64,000 bases of DNA from Mycobacterium shinjukuense (GTDB lineage Bacteria; Actinomycetota; Actinomycetes; Mycobacteriales; Mycobacteriaceae), in NCBI RefSeq assembly GCF_010730055.1, contig NZ_AP022575.1, positions 992,001 through 1,056,000 on the forward strand. Direction: 5' to 3'. Shown here one piece after another: positions 42,101-50,282 of this stretch (its first letter is position 1; every line of letters starts with the position of its first letter). Made by a program: the position numbers and the translations under genes. The notes under the pieces are model-generated. The model worked only from the letters and a program-made list of their open reading frames with translations. It ran no database searches and was not told where the DNA came from.

Positions 42101-44451
42101 TAACCGTTCGGGAACAGGGTGATGCCATTGACCGGATCACCGATGATGCCGCCCACGTTGATGCTCAACGGGATTCCGGGAAGGGTGTAACCGTTCGGGA
42201 ATAAGGTGATGCCATTGACCGGATCACCGATGATGCCGCCCACGTTGATGCTCAACGGGATTCCGGGAAGGGTGTAACCGTTCGGGAATAAGGTGATGCC
42301 ATTGACCGGATCACCGATGATGCCGCCCACGTTGATGCCCAACGGGATTCCGGGAACCATGATGGGTGGGGTGCTGAAGCCGCCGATGGTACCGCCTACC
42401 GTGATGCCGCCTACCGTCAGATCGATCTGGGATGGGCCAATGGTGCCTTCGGAGGGTGGGAAGGGGAAAATTCCGAATGTAAAGGGGGATTGCGGAATGC
42501 CAATCGGGATGATTAGGGAGCTGCTCGTCAGCGATAATCCAATCGGATTAACGCTGATTGGCTGGATGGTGATGGGTCCGACGCCGGCACCGGAACTGTT
42601 GAGACCCAAGCTGATCGGGGGAATTTGGATGGGCGGCACGGCGATCGGACCAACCACAGCGCCATTGCTGTTAAGACCCAAGTTGATCGGGGGAATTTGG
42701 ATGGGCGGCACGGCGATCGGACCAACCACAGCGCCATTGCTGTTAAGACCCAAGTTGATCGGGGGAATTTGGATGGGCGGCACGGTGATCGGACCGACCA
42801 CAGCGCCATTGCTGTTAAGACCCAAGTTGATCGGGGGAATTTGGATGGGCGGCACGGTGATCGGACCGACCACAGCGCCATTGCTGTTAAGACCCAAGTT
42901 GATCGGGGGAATTTGGATGGGCGGCACGGTGATCGGACCGACCACAGCGCCATTGCTGTTAAGACCCAAGCCGATGGGGGGAAGATGGATCGGTGGCACG
43001 GTGATCGGACCGATGAGACCGGTGCCGTCGAGGTCCAGGCCGGCTGCGGGAATAGTGATGGTTCCGGCGAAGCCGATCAAGCCCTGGTAGTCGCCTCGCC
43101 AGAAGAAGCCGTTGCTGTAGTTCCCGGTGTTGAATGCCCCGGTGTTCACGGTGCCGGTGTTTCCCCAGCCGGTGTTGAGGTTGCCGGGGTTGAAGCCGCC
43201 GGTGTTGGAGCTGCCAGTGTTCCAACTACCCGTGTTGAAGCTGCCCTGGTTGAAGTTGCCGGTGTTGTAATTGCCGGTGTTGCCGATGCCCGTGTTGGCA
43301 ATGCCAACATTAAACAATCCGGTGTTTGCCTCGCCCGAGTTGCCGATTCCCGTGTTGTAGCTGGTGCCCGAGTTTCCGATGCCGAAGTTTCCGGTGCCCG
43401 AGTTGCCGATTCCGATATTTCCGGTGCCGGAGTTGAACAAACCGATATTGCCGGTGCCCGAGTTCAGGCCGCCGAGCCCCTGCTGGTTGTTGCCGGTGAG
43501 CCCGATGCCGATGTTTCCGTTGCCGGTGTTGCCGAAGCCGATGTTTCCGTTACCAGAGTTCCCGAAACCAATGTTGTTGCTGCCGGTGTTGCCGAAGCCG
43601 AAGTTGCTGAGGGCTGCCGTCAGTCCGGGCCCGACGTTTCCGAAGCCGACGTTATTGCTGCCGAGGTTTCCAAAGCCGACGTTATTGCCGCCGAGGTTTC
43701 CGCTGCCAATGTTGAAGCTGCCGAGGTTTCCGCTCCCGATGTTGTAGTTGCCGACGTTTCCGCCGCCCAGGCTGAAACTGCCGAGGTTGCCGTTGCCCAC
43801 GTTTCCAAAGCCCGCGTTGGCGAAGCCGACGTTGAAGTTGCTCATGGTCGGGGCGCTCGCGACGGCCGCTTGGACGGTGGCCGCTATGGCCGCAGGCGCC
43901 GCTGCCAGCTGGGCCGGCAGGCCCGCCAGACCCTGCAGCGGCTGGGTGAACGGCGTCAGCGCGGCAACCACCGCCGAAGCCCCGGCATGATAGGCAGACA
44001 TGGCGGCCACATCGAGGGCCCACATCTGCTCATAGGCGGCCTCGATCGCCGCGATCGCCGGAGCGTTTTGCCCGAAAAGGTTCGAAATCACCAGCGACAC
44101 CAAATCAGAACGGTTGGCCGCCACCAGCGCCGGTTGCACCATCGCCAACCGGACCGCCTCAAACTCGGCCACCATGGCGCCGGCTTGGGTGGCCGCCCGC
44201 TGGGCCTGGGTCGCCGCCGCGCTCAGCCACCCCGCATACGGACCCGCCATCGCCGCCATCGCCACCGAGGAGGCACCCTGCCACGCGCCGCCGACCAGAC
44301 CCGATGTGATCGAGCCGAAAGAGGCTGCGGCCGAGGCCAATTCCTCCGCCAACGCGTCCCAGCCGGCCGCCGCCGCCAACATCGGTTCCGACCCCGCACC
44401 GGCGAATATCAGGGCCGAGTTGATCTCCGGCGGCAACACCGAAAAGTTCAT
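39199..44451 (-). CDS. PPE34: PPE34-like PPE-MPTR protein (1750 residues)
   Basis: A very large PPE protein of the MPTR subclass. Residues 1-180 are the PPE domain with LPPEINSALI at the N terminus and GAWQGASS near 55. After that the protein is built twice over: an Asn-Gly pentapeptide region (NxGxGN type, about 205-455), short beta-type tandem repeats (six copies of 24 residues, then six of 29), a closing module (GFGNSTSTPSSGFFNSG), then a second Asn-Gly region (about 1005-1250), two arrays of 23-residue repeats and the same closing module. The position next to aceA and the 69-base repeats match Rv1917c, a known VNTR locus. Expected to be ESX-5 exported and surface-exposed. The frame is intact throughout. 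Confidence 0.93.
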   Translation of the reverse strand: MNFSVLPPEINSALIFAGAGSEPMLAAAAGWDALAEELASAAASFGSITSGLVGGAWQGASSVAMAAMAGPYAGWLSAAATQAQRAATQAGAMVAEFEAVRLAMVQPALVAANRSDLVSLVISNLFGQNAPAIAAIEAAYEQMWALDVAAMSAYHAGASAVVAALTPFTQPLQGLAGLPAQLAAAPAAIAATVQAAVASAPTMSNFNVGFANAGFGNVGNGNLGSFSLGGGNVGNYNIGSGNLGSFNIGSGNLGGNNVGFGNLGSNNVGFGNVGPGLTAALSNFGFGNTGSNNIGFGNSGNGNIGFGNTGNGNIGIGLTGNNQQGLGGLNSGTGNIGLFNSGTGNIGIGNSGTGNFGIGNSGTSYNTGIGNSGEANTGLFNVGIANTGIGNTGNYNTGNFNQGSFNTGSWNTGSSNTGGFNPGNLNTGWGNTGTVNTGAFNTGNYSNGFFWRGDYQGLIGFAGTITIPAAGLDLDGTGLIGPITVPPIHLPPIGLGLNSNGAVVGPITVPPIQIPPINLGLNSNGAVVGPITVPPIQIPPINLGLNSNGAVVGPITVPPIQIPPINLGLNSNGAVVGPIAVPPIQIPPINLGLNSNGAVVGPIAVPPIQIPPISLGLNSSGAGVGPITIQPISVNPIGLSLTSSSLIIPIGIPQSPFTFGIFPFPPSEGTIGPSQIDLTVGGITVGGTIGGFSTPPIMVPGIPLGINVGGIIGDPVNGITLFPNGYTLPGIPLSINVGGIIGDPVNGITLFPNGYTLPGIPLSINVGGIIGDPVNGITLFPNGYTFPGIPLSINVGGIIGDPVNGITLFPNGYTLPGIPLSINVGGIIGDPVNGITLFPNGYTLPGIPLSINVGGIIGDPVNGITLFPNGYTLPAIPLSLHVTGPIGPINIPIDIAGTPGFGNSTSTPSSGFFNSGAGSASGFGNVGSGTSGFWNVAGILGNSGSLNVGPLTSGISNLGNTVSGLYNTSTLGPATPGFVSGVGNVGSHLAGFVRDGVAGTTLNFGVANHGSLNLGSANLGDYNIGSGNVGSYNFGLGNAGGNNFGFGNLGDNNFGFGNAGSNNFGFANTGPGLTAALQNIGFGNIGSNNIGFGNSGNDNFGFGNTGNGNVGVGLTGNNQVGFGGLNSGSGNIGFGNSGTGNIGFFNSGTGNFGIGNSGSHNTGLGNAGNANTGFFNVGSVNTGIANTGGYNTGNFNTGSINTGDLNPGNTNTGYLNPGDLNTGWGNAGDVNTGALISGNFSNGLLWRGDYQGLPGFSGTITIPPIPLGVHVTGGVGPITVPNIDVPAIPLNISASGTVGGIGVNPVVIPNIPLGISASGTVGAIGVNPVAIPNIPLGISASGTVGAIGVNPVAIPNIPLGISASGTVGAIGVNPVAIPNIPLGISASGTVGAIGVNPVVIPNIPLGISASGTVGAISVGTINISGIPVSIGVTVPVDVTIRAIPYNVALVVSGTIGPITLTHFNIGPTLTGGTGPIVINGVNIPQFGLSIPLSGQVNGFTIPGFNIAQFGLSIPLSGQVNGFTIPGFNIAQFGLSIPLSGQVNGFTIPGFNIPQFGLSIPLSGQVNGFTIPGFNIAQFGLNVPLSGQVNGFTIPGFNIAQFGLSVPLSGQVNGFTIPGITIGGFPLNVDLSGGLGPINIPINIGGTPGFGNSTSTPSSGFFNSGGGGASGFGNVGAGISGFWNQVPNSLPGGVSGFYNVGQLASGVANLGNTISGLYNTSTVGLVTSAVTSGMRNVGEKLAGFFRTGTGP
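39590..40015 (-). repeat. 69-base tandem repeats in PPE34 (about six copies)
   Basis: Each unit encodes 23 residues of the form QFGLSIPLSGQVNGFTIPG-FNI. The period is seen directly: the same ten-base string recurs at 39682 and 39751. Copies differ by a few bases. M. tuberculosis has 69-base VNTRs in the orthologous gene, so copy number is probably variable between strains. Confidence 0.9.
40195..40590 (-). repeat. 69-base tandem repeats in PPE34 (about six to seven copies)
   Basis: Units encode GISASGTVGAIGVNPV followed by AIPNIPL (23 residues). The period was measured from AGGATTCACG at 40261 and 40330. Inner copies are almost identical at base level, a sign of recent expansion or conversion. 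This array has the same period as the array nearer the C terminus but a different sequence. Confidence 0.9.
41815..42355 (-). repeat. 87-base tandem repeats in PPE34 (six copies)
   Basis: Units of 29 residues, IPLSINVGGIIGDPVNG then ITLFPNGYTLPG. The period of 87 was measured at 41815, 41902 and 41989 from GCTCAACGGG. The copies are nearly identical. Confidence 0.9.
42590..43015 (-). repeat. 72-base tandem repeats in PPE34 (six copies)
   Basis: Units of 24 residues, VGPITVPPIQIPP then INLGLNSNGAV. Copies are nearly identical in sequence, with T/A change at VGPIT/VGPIA. On the opposite strand the repeats keep frames open, producing long false ORFs. Confidence 0.9.
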
Positions 44452-44928
44452 CGCCGCAACCTCCCTCGGGTGGCATCGTGCTAACGTCAGCTCAAGACCA
44501 CCGAGATACCGGCCCCAAACCTTCGGTCATCAAAATGATCTCGCAGGGGAGCTACGCTACGTGTCGATCAAATACACCTTTTGAAATTGATCAAAATGAG
44601 AGCAAAACGTTACCTAAACGTGATGATTATCGGGCGTACTGCCAAATTATTTTACATTGGGCCCGAAGGGCGGCAGTTCCGCCCGTCCATGTAAATCGAG
44701 CACTCCGGCCGACGAGGACACTTTCCGGGACAGCAGCGGGATTCTGCGCGTAGGCAGGCGTGATATTAGTGTCGCTAACGAATGATTCCACGACCGGCCA
44801 GGGCAATTTCCCTGCCCGCGCCCACGCGGACGCGAAATTCGCGCCGAACCATGGTTCCGGTACGTCCAAGGTCGCCAACTTCCCGGCCCAGCAGCCGATA
44901 GCGGCCCAGCAGCCGTTGAGCCGGCAGG
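44452..44928. other. Intergenic region upstream of PPE34
   Basis: About 475 bases with lower GC than its surroundings (44560-44660). It carries the PPE34 promoter on the minus strand and the 3' flank of the SRPBCC gene. No convincing gene on either strand. Rv1918c (PPE35), which follows PPE34 in M. tuberculosis, is absent here. Confidence 0.45.
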
Positions 44929-45396
44929 CTATCGCCCGCCACCCGATTCCCGCTCGGCCGCCTTGACCAGCCGACTCGCGAAGAGCCGGACGGCGCCACC
45001 CAGGGCGGCCCTCATCACCGGGCCAGTCCCGCGTGTGCCCTCGATGAACGAGCCGGTCCAGCGTAGCTCGGTGCCGCCCGCCGCGTTCGGCGTCAGCACC
45101 ACCTCGCCGGTGTAGTCCCTGGCCGGCGTCGGCGGGCCCACCAGCTTGTAGACGTGGCGACGATCTTGCTCGTATTCCACGGTCTCCTCCCGGACAAACA
45201 CCGGCCACATCCCTAACTTTCGGATCGCGCCGACACCGCCGGGTGCCGGATCACCTTGCCGTACCCAACCCGATTGCACGACAAGCGGCTTGGCCCATTC
45301 CGACCAGCGGCCACCGTCGGTCACGAGCCGGAACAACGTGGCGGCCGGCGCGGTGGAAGTCCTGGTTACCTGGAACGAAAATGTGCGACCCGACAT
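44929..45396 (-). CDS. SRPBCC-fold protein, Rv1919c-like
   Basis: A 155-residue START/Bet v1-like protein. It begins SGRTFSFQVTRTSTAPAATLFRLVTDGGRWSEWA in two adjoining segments, a typical polyketide-cyclase/dehydrase-type N terminus. GEVVLTPNAAGGTELRWTG follows near 95-115, then a long C-terminal helix. The fold encloses a hydrophobic pocket, so lipid or polyketide binding is likely. The ATG at 45396 has GGGAG nine bases before it. It is divergent from the acyltransferase gene with 126 bases between. Confidence 0.87.
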   Translation of the reverse strand: MSGRTFSFQVTRTSTAPAATLFRLVTDGGRWSEWAKPLVVQSGWVRQGDPAPGGVGAIRKLGMWPVFVREETVEYEQDRRHVYKLVGPPTPARDYTGEVVLTPNAAGGTELRWTGSFIEGTRGTGPVMRAALGGAVRLFASRLVKAAERESGGGR

Positions 45397-45522
45397 GCCT
45401 GACTCCCTGTGATCACCCGTCGTCGTGCTGCCGGGTACCCTACCGCGACGATGCGCACCGCGCGGTCCGGCGCGCCAGTGAAAGCAACCCCGTGCGGGCG
45501 CCGCCGAGGGCATACTCACGAT

Positions 45523-46347
45523 GTGCCCAACGCCGATCCCGCTTCAGTTCCCCCTACGCCCACCCAGGCCGACGTCGCCGCGGCGCTGCGCGTCATGAAG
45601 CCGCTGCGAAAGCTGATCAAACCCAAGGTCTATGGCATCGACAACGTGCCGACCAAACGCGCGTTGCTGGTCGGCAACCACAACACGCTTGGCCTGGTCG
45701 ACGCGCCACTGCTGGCCGCCGAGCTCTGGGAGCGGGGGCGAATGGTCCGATCCCTCGGCGACCACGCCCATTTCAAGATTCCGGGGTGGCGTGACGCGCT
45801 GACACAACTGGGTGTCGTCGAGGGCACCCGGGAGATCGCCTCCGAATTGATGCGGCGCGGTGAGCTCGTGATGGTGTTTCCCGGCGGCGGTCGTGAGGTG
45901 AACAAACGCAAGAACGAGCGCTACAAACTGGTGTGGAAGAACCGGCTGGGGTTCGCCCGCTTGGCGATCAAGCACGGGTATCCGATCGTGCCGTTCGCCT
46001 CGGTGGGCGCCGAACACGGCATCGACATTCTGCTCGACAACGAGTCCCCGCTGATGGCGCCGGTGCAGTTCTTGGCAGAGAAGCTGCTCGGCACACCCGA
46101 TGGGCCGCCGCTGGTTCGGGGTATCGGCCTGACCCCGGTGCCGCGTCCCGAGCGGCAGTACTACTGGTTCGGCGAACCGATCGGCACCACGGAGTTCACC
46201 GGACGGGACGACGACGACAACGCCGCACGCAAGGTGCGCGAGCGTGCCGCGGCCGCGATCGAAGAGGGCATCCAGCTGATGCTGGCCGAGCGTGACGCCG
46301 ACCCGAATCGATCGGTGGTCGGTCGGCTGTTGCGCCCGGATGCCTGA
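45523..46347 (+). CDS. Lysophospholipid acyltransferase-like protein, Rv1920-like
   Basis: A 274-residue member of the LPLAT/PlsC superfamily, likely membrane-associated. The acceptor motif is GNHNTLGLVDAPLL near 50-63, an H-x6-D variant of the usual H-x4-D. FPGGGREVNKRKNERY near 125 matches the second block, and GYPIVPFASVGAEHG near 155 the third. Acyl transfer to a glycerol- or isoprenoid-type acceptor is expected; the substrate is unknown. The GTG at 45523 is preferred over the longer frame. The 3' end overlaps the start of the broken lipoprotein gene. Confidence 0.85.
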   Translation: MPNADPASVPPTPTQADVAAALRVMKPLRKLIKPKVYGIDNVPTKRALLVGNHNTLGLVDAPLLAAELWERGRMVRSLGDHAHFKIPGWRDALTQLGVVEGTREIASELMRRGELVMVFPGGGREVNKRKNERYKLVWKNRLGFARLAIKHGYPIVPFASVGAEHGIDILLDNESPLMAPVQFLAEKLLGTPDGPPLVRGIGLTPVPRPERQYYWFGEPIGTTEFTGRDDDDNAARKVRERAAAAIEEGIQLMLAERDADPNRSVVGRLLRPDA

Positions 46348-46856
46348 CGGCGCAGCCGGTGCGCGCGCTCTGAGCCTTCTCGCTATCGCGCTGTTGCTGG
46401 GCTCTTGACAGCGGCCGGTCCGGCGCACCGACCGCCCCAACCACCACCACGAATACCGTCACCGCCCGCGGCGGCCAGGCCGTGCTGGACGAGGCGATCA
46501 AGGCCGATGTGTCGGGCTGCCGGCGACCGGCGTCAAGATCACGGCGGACGCGGTGTTCGATATCGCCTCGGTGTCCAAACAATTCACCCGAGCGCGCCGT
46601 CGAGCCCGGCACCCGATACGAGCACTCCACTGCCAACACCTGCTGCCCGGCGAAATCGTCCACCGGGGCTCGGCGCAACCTGGTCGCCGATTCCCGACGG
46701 TGCCTGGGCCGGATGGGTCACGGCTTTTGGCGTCAGCGGCCACCGACGGACGTCGGTGGCCGGCGCCTGCAACGTCGACAAGCAGGATCCCGGAGGCCAA
46801 GGCCGACGTGCTGGGACGGCCCAGGATGGAGGAAACCGCGACTGCGCTAGGTAAGA
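46339..46856 (+). pseudogene. Broken serine-hydrolase (beta-lactamase-fold) lipoprotein, Rv1922-like
   Basis: Pieces of a class C-like serine hydrolase remain: a signal-like start at 46339 (ALSLLAIALLLGS, then TGA where the lipobox Cys should be), AVLDEAIKADVSGC, ITADAVFDIASVSKQFT with the S-x-x-K nucleophile motif, PGTRYEHS, GEIVHRGSAQP, and DGAWAGWVTAFGVS with RRTSVA and DKQDP. At least three frame changes and two internal deletions have cut a gene of about 370 codons to about 170. It cannot give an active enzyme. It lies just ahead of lipD, a relative of the same superfamily. Confidence 0.8.
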
Positions 46857-46883
46857 CCTGCCCGGGCTGCAATCATTCACGGT

Positions 46884-48167
46884 ATGGCGAGACCGTCCGT
46901 CCTCACCGCCGACCATGGCCTACCGCCCGGAGTGCAGGGCGCCTGCGATTCACGATTTGCCGGAGTCATCCGAGCCTTCGCCGGGCTGTACCCCGGGCGG
47001 ATGTTCGGCGGTGGCGCGCTGGCGGTGTACATCGACGGCCGGCAGGTCGTTGACGTGTGGACGGGTTGGTCCGATCGGCGGGGCACGGTGCCGTGGACGG
47101 CCGATACCGGCGCGATGGTGTTCTCCGCGACCAAGGGATTGGCGGCCACCGTCATTCACCGGCTGGTTGACCGCGGCCTGCTGTCGTACGACGCGCCGGT
47201 CGCCGACTACTGGCCCGCGTTCGGCGCCAACGGCAAGTCCGAGATCACCGTCAGCGACGTGCTGCGCCATCGATCCGGGCTCTCCCATCTGAAGGGCGTC
47301 GGCAAAAAGGAGGTGATGGATCACCTGCTGATGGAGGAGAAGCTGGCGGCCGCACCGCTGGACCGTACACACGGACAGATGGCCTATCACGCGGTGACCT
47401 ACGGATGGCTATTGTCCGGGCTGGCCCGCGCGGTCACCGGAAAAGGTATGCGCCAACTGTTCCGCGACGAGCTGGCGCGCCCGCTCGACACCGACGGCCT
47501 GCACCTGGGCCGTCCACCGGCCGACGCGCCCACCAAGGTGGCTCAAACACTTTTGCCCCAAACCAAGATTCCCACTCCGCTGCTGGATTTCATCGCCCCC
47601 AAAGTGGCCGGGTTGTCGTTTTCCGGATTGCTCGGCGCGGTCTATTTCCCCGGCATCATGTCAATGCTGCAAGGGGATATGCCGTTTCTGGACGGTGAGA
47701 TTCCCGCGGTCAACGGCGTCGTGACCGCGCGCGCCCTGGCCAAGGTGTATGCGGCGCTCGCCAACGACGGGGTCATCGACGGAACTCGGTTGCTGTCGTC
47801 GGGGGCGGTGCGGGGACTGATGGGCAAGTCCGAGCTCTGGCCGGATCTCAACCTCGGTCTGCCGTTCACCTACCACCAGGGTTACCAATCGTCTCCCGTC
47901 CCGGGGTTGCTGGAGGGATACGGCCACATCGGTCTCGGTGGAACGATTGGGTGGGCCGATCCGGAGACTGGCAGCGCATTCGGCTATGTGCACAACCGCC
48001 TGTTGACGCTGCTGTTGTTCGACGTCGGCTCGTTCGCGGGACTCGCACCGTTGCTGACCGGTGCCGTGGTGGCCGCGCGCAAAGCTGATCCGCTCGAGGT
48101 GCCGCATTTCGGCGCACCCTACTACGAACCTGGCCAACGGCGGACGGCTTCCGCCCAAGCGACCTGA
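46884..48167 (+). CDS. lipD: Beta-lactamase-family lipase/esterase LipD
   Basis: A 427-residue serine hydrolase of the penicillin-binding-protein fold. The nucleophile motif SATKG (S-x-x-K) is near residue 80, the second motif is YHAVTYGW near 170 (Y-x-x), and HIGLGGTIGWAD near 350 gives the third (H-x-G). A long helix-rich insert follows 220. The orthologue Rv1923 is annotated as a lipase; hydrolysis of short acyl esters is probable. No signal peptide seen. Confidence 0.91.
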   Translation: MARPSVLTADHGLPPGVQGACDSRFAGVIRAFAGLYPGRMFGGGALAVYIDGRQVVDVWTGWSDRRGTVPWTADTGAMVFSATKGLAATVIHRLVDRGLLSYDAPVADYWPAFGANGKSEITVSDVLRHRSGLSHLKGVGKKEVMDHLLMEEKLAAAPLDRTHGQMAYHAVTYGWLLSGLARAVTGKGMRQLFRDELARPLDTDGLHLGRPPADAPTKVAQTLLPQTKIPTPLLDFIAPKVAGLSFSGLLGAVYFPGIMSMLQGDMPFLDGEIPAVNGVVTARALAKVYAALANDGVIDGTRLLSSGAVRGLMGKSELWPDLNLGLPFTYHQGYQSSPVPGLLEGYGHIGLGGTIGWADPETGSAFGYVHNRLLTLLLFDVGSFAGLAPLLTGAVVAARKADPLEVPHFGAPYYEPGQRRTASAQAT

Positions 48168-48803
48168 AATATGCTGTGGCGCAGCATGGTAAAGCATCTA
48201 GCGAGCAGCCCGGAACCGTGACCCACTGCGTGGCCACCAGGCCAGCGCGACAAACGTGGCTGCTCGCGGGCGGCGGCAGGTCACTACGATCGAGCACATG
48301 TTGCGTCCTGCAAGTTGGACTGAACTAGCGGGTGTGAGTCCCGTCCCGGTAGGCACCGGAGCGCCGGGTAGCAGGCCCCGGTTCGTCGTTGAGAGGCGGC
48401 GGGCTAAGCGGGGTGTCAAGAGCCTCTTTGGAGGGAGCAAGTGCGCGGGCCGTAGTGCCGTTAGGTGCGAGTCCTGCAGCCTCGTCAGATTTACAACGGA
48501 GGAGCCGAGCCGCTGATGTCACGGCGAAGGCCTATGTTCGTCGAGCCCTGGTCCGGGGTTAGCTCGGCGGGTCCTTCCGGGGTACGGGGAGCGGCACGTG
48601 CACACAGTTCAGTCGGGAACAGGAGAGGCCCGTCTGCTCAGCCTGCGTCGGGCAAAGACCAGGGGTATAAGCCGATGGTGAAATCCCTTGGAGGGCAGCG
48701 GGAGTCCGAGGGGGTCGTAGTACCGCTGATCGGCGTGAGAGACACGTCGGGAGGGAAGGGCCCCTGCTTTGATCACGCGCGCGGAGCGGGTAAGCGCAAG
48801 GGC

Positions 48804-50177
48804 ATGACCGGGTTTGCTCGGTCCAATTCCCCCGGCAAGCCATCGCTTGCCGTAGCCGACGAGGAGCCGTTGGTGGTCTCGCCGGTGAAAGTGCGACAAC
48901 TGCAACGGGCGCTATGGGCTGCGGCCAAGCAGTCTGAGGGTCGGCGTTTCCATGCCCTATATGACCGTATCTGCAGGGGTGACGTCCTGTGGGAGGCGTG
49001 GGAACGGGTGCGTAAGAACAAGGGTGCGGCCGGGGTGGATCGGATCACCCTGGTTGCGGTGGAGGACTACGGCGTGGACCGCATGTTGTGTGAGTTGCGC
49101 TGTGACCTTCGCACGGGTCGTTACCGTCCGGCGCCGGCGCGTCGGGTGGAGATCCCGAAACCACAGGGTGGTTTGCGGCCGTTGGGGATTCCCACGGTGC
49201 GAGACCGGGTGGTCCAGGCGGCGGCCAAGATTGTGTTGGAACCGATTTTCGAGGCGGATTTTTTGTCGTGCTCGTATGGGTTTCGGCCGAGGAGGTCGGC
49301 GACGATGGCCAAGGAACGCTTGCGGACCGGGTTCATCGAGGGTTACCAGTTCGTGGTCGAGTTCGATATCGCTAATTTCTTCGGCGAGATCGACCATGAG
49401 CGTCTACTTGCTGAGGTGGGTAGGCGGGTCTCGGATCGGCGGGTGCTCAAACTGCTGCGCTTGTGGCTGCAGGCAGGAGTGATGGTCGAAGGGGTGATCC
49501 AGCGGACGGTCGCGGGCACACCGCAGGGCGGGGTGATCTCGCCGCTGTTGGCCAACATCTATCTGCATCTGCTCGACACCGCACTGGCCGCTCGTGGGGT
49601 GGGTGAGTTGGTGCGCTACGCCGATGACGGGGTGGTGTTGTGCCGCAGCGCGGCGCAAGCCGAGCACGCCTTGGCGGCGGTCGGGGAAATCCTGGCGTCG
49701 TTGGGGTTGCGGCTGCATCCGGATAAGACGAAGGTGGTCGATCTGAGGGAGGGTCGCGACGGTCTGGATTTTCTGGGCTGTCACTTCCGGGCTCGCATGT
49801 CGGGACGGCTGTGGGAGCAGCGCCGTATTGTGCGCTACTACCTGCAGCGCTGGCTCTCGCAGCGCGCGATGGTCCGATTACGGGCCAAGGTGGGTGATCG
49901 CACCGGCCGCAATCGGGTTGGGCTGGATATCCGTGACGTGATTGCGGAATTGAATCCGATCTTGCGCGGCTGGGGTAACTACTTTCGCACCGGCAACGCC
50001 GCCCAGAAATTCGGCCAGATCGACCGGTACGTGGTGCGGCGGCTGTTCCGCTTGATGGTCAAGAAGCGGGGCCGCAATCTGTGTGCTGGACAAGCCGATC
50101 AGTGGACCGAAGCGTGGTTCAACGGGCACGGCCTGCACCGCTTGCGTGGCACCATCCGCTACCCGAAGGCAGCGTAA
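48804..50177 (+). CDS. ltrA: Group II intron reverse transcriptase/maturase
   Basis: A 457-residue maturase. The RT domain runs GAAGVDRITL near 75, RPAPARRVEIPKPQGGLRPLG (split at 105-125), SYGFRPRRS near 160, VEFDIANFFGEIDHERLL near 190, GTPQGGVISPLLANIYL near 245 and the catalytic LVRYADDGVVLC near 278. The X/maturase domain has DFLGCHFRARMSG and VRYYLQRWL, and the GIIM tail reads LRGWGNYFRTGNAAQKF. There is no endonuclease domain. The frame is open back to 48465, but that part overlaps the ribozyme; the ATG at 48804 or a later GTG is likelier. Confidence 0.92.
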   Translation: MTGFARSNSPGKPSLAVADEEPLVVSPVKVRQLQRALWAAAKQSEGRRFHALYDRICRGDVLWEAWERVRKNKGAAGVDRITLVAVEDYGVDRMLCELRCDLRTGRYRPAPARRVEIPKPQGGLRPLGIPTVRDRVVQAAAKIVLEPIFEADFLSCSYGFRPRRSATMAKERLRTGFIEGYQFVVEFDIANFFGEIDHERLLAEVGRRVSDRRVLKLLRLWLQAGVMVEGVIQRTVAGTPQGGVISPLLANIYLHLLDTALAARGVGELVRYADDGVVLCRSAAQAEHALAAVGEILASLGLRLHPDKTKVVDLREGRDGLDFLGCHFRARMSGRLWEQRRIVRYYLQRWLSQRAMVRLRAKVGDRTGRNRVGLDIRDVIAELNPILRGWGNYFRTGNAAQKFGQIDRYVVRRLFRLMVKKRGRNLCAGQADQWTEAWFNGHGLHRLRGTIRYPKAA

Positions 50178-50200
50178 CCATGTTCAGAAGATCATCGGTA

Positions 50201-50230
50201 AGCCGTGTGCGGGAAAACCGCACGCACGGA
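50201..50230 (+). ncRNA. Group II intron domain V
   Basis: A 30-base hairpin beginning AGCCGTGTGCGG, with a GAAA-type loop, a two-base bulge and CCGCAC-GCACGG on the return. The AGC triad at 50201 is the catalytic base triad. This is the most conserved part of group II ribozymes. Confidence 0.9.
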
Positions 50231-50282
50231 TTGAAAGGGGGATGGGGAAACGGATCCGCTTTGCGGACACCGCGCCCCTGAC

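Larger units (their letters stand above)
48300..50282 (+). mobile_element. Group II intron with maturase, complete copy
   Basis: About 1.98 kb. The 5' edge (GTTGCGTCCTG at 48300) is set where homology to the deleted copy at 50704 begins. The 3' edge follows domain VI (CCCCTGAC, ending at 50282, an AY-type end). Domain V and the reverse-transcriptase frame are intact, so the element may be active. It lies in the space between lipD and fadD31 and interrupts no recognisable gene. The 5' ribozyme domains occupy about 48300-48800. Confidence 0.85.

Noticed and set aside
39590..42355. Regular repeats that could suggest a CRISPR array
   Set aside because: Repeats are directly tandem without unique spacers and encode in-frame protein repeats.
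42625..44484. A 619-codon open frame on the plus strand over the PPE gene
   Set aside because: It is the complement of the PPE repeats, which lack stops in this frame. Its product is a repeated Asp/Gly/Val pattern without a start signal or family match.
48465..48803. N-terminal extension of the maturase frame
   Set aside because: This stretch belongs to the 5' ribozyme domains of the intron. Its translation has no RT similarity until about 48880, so a later start is preferred.
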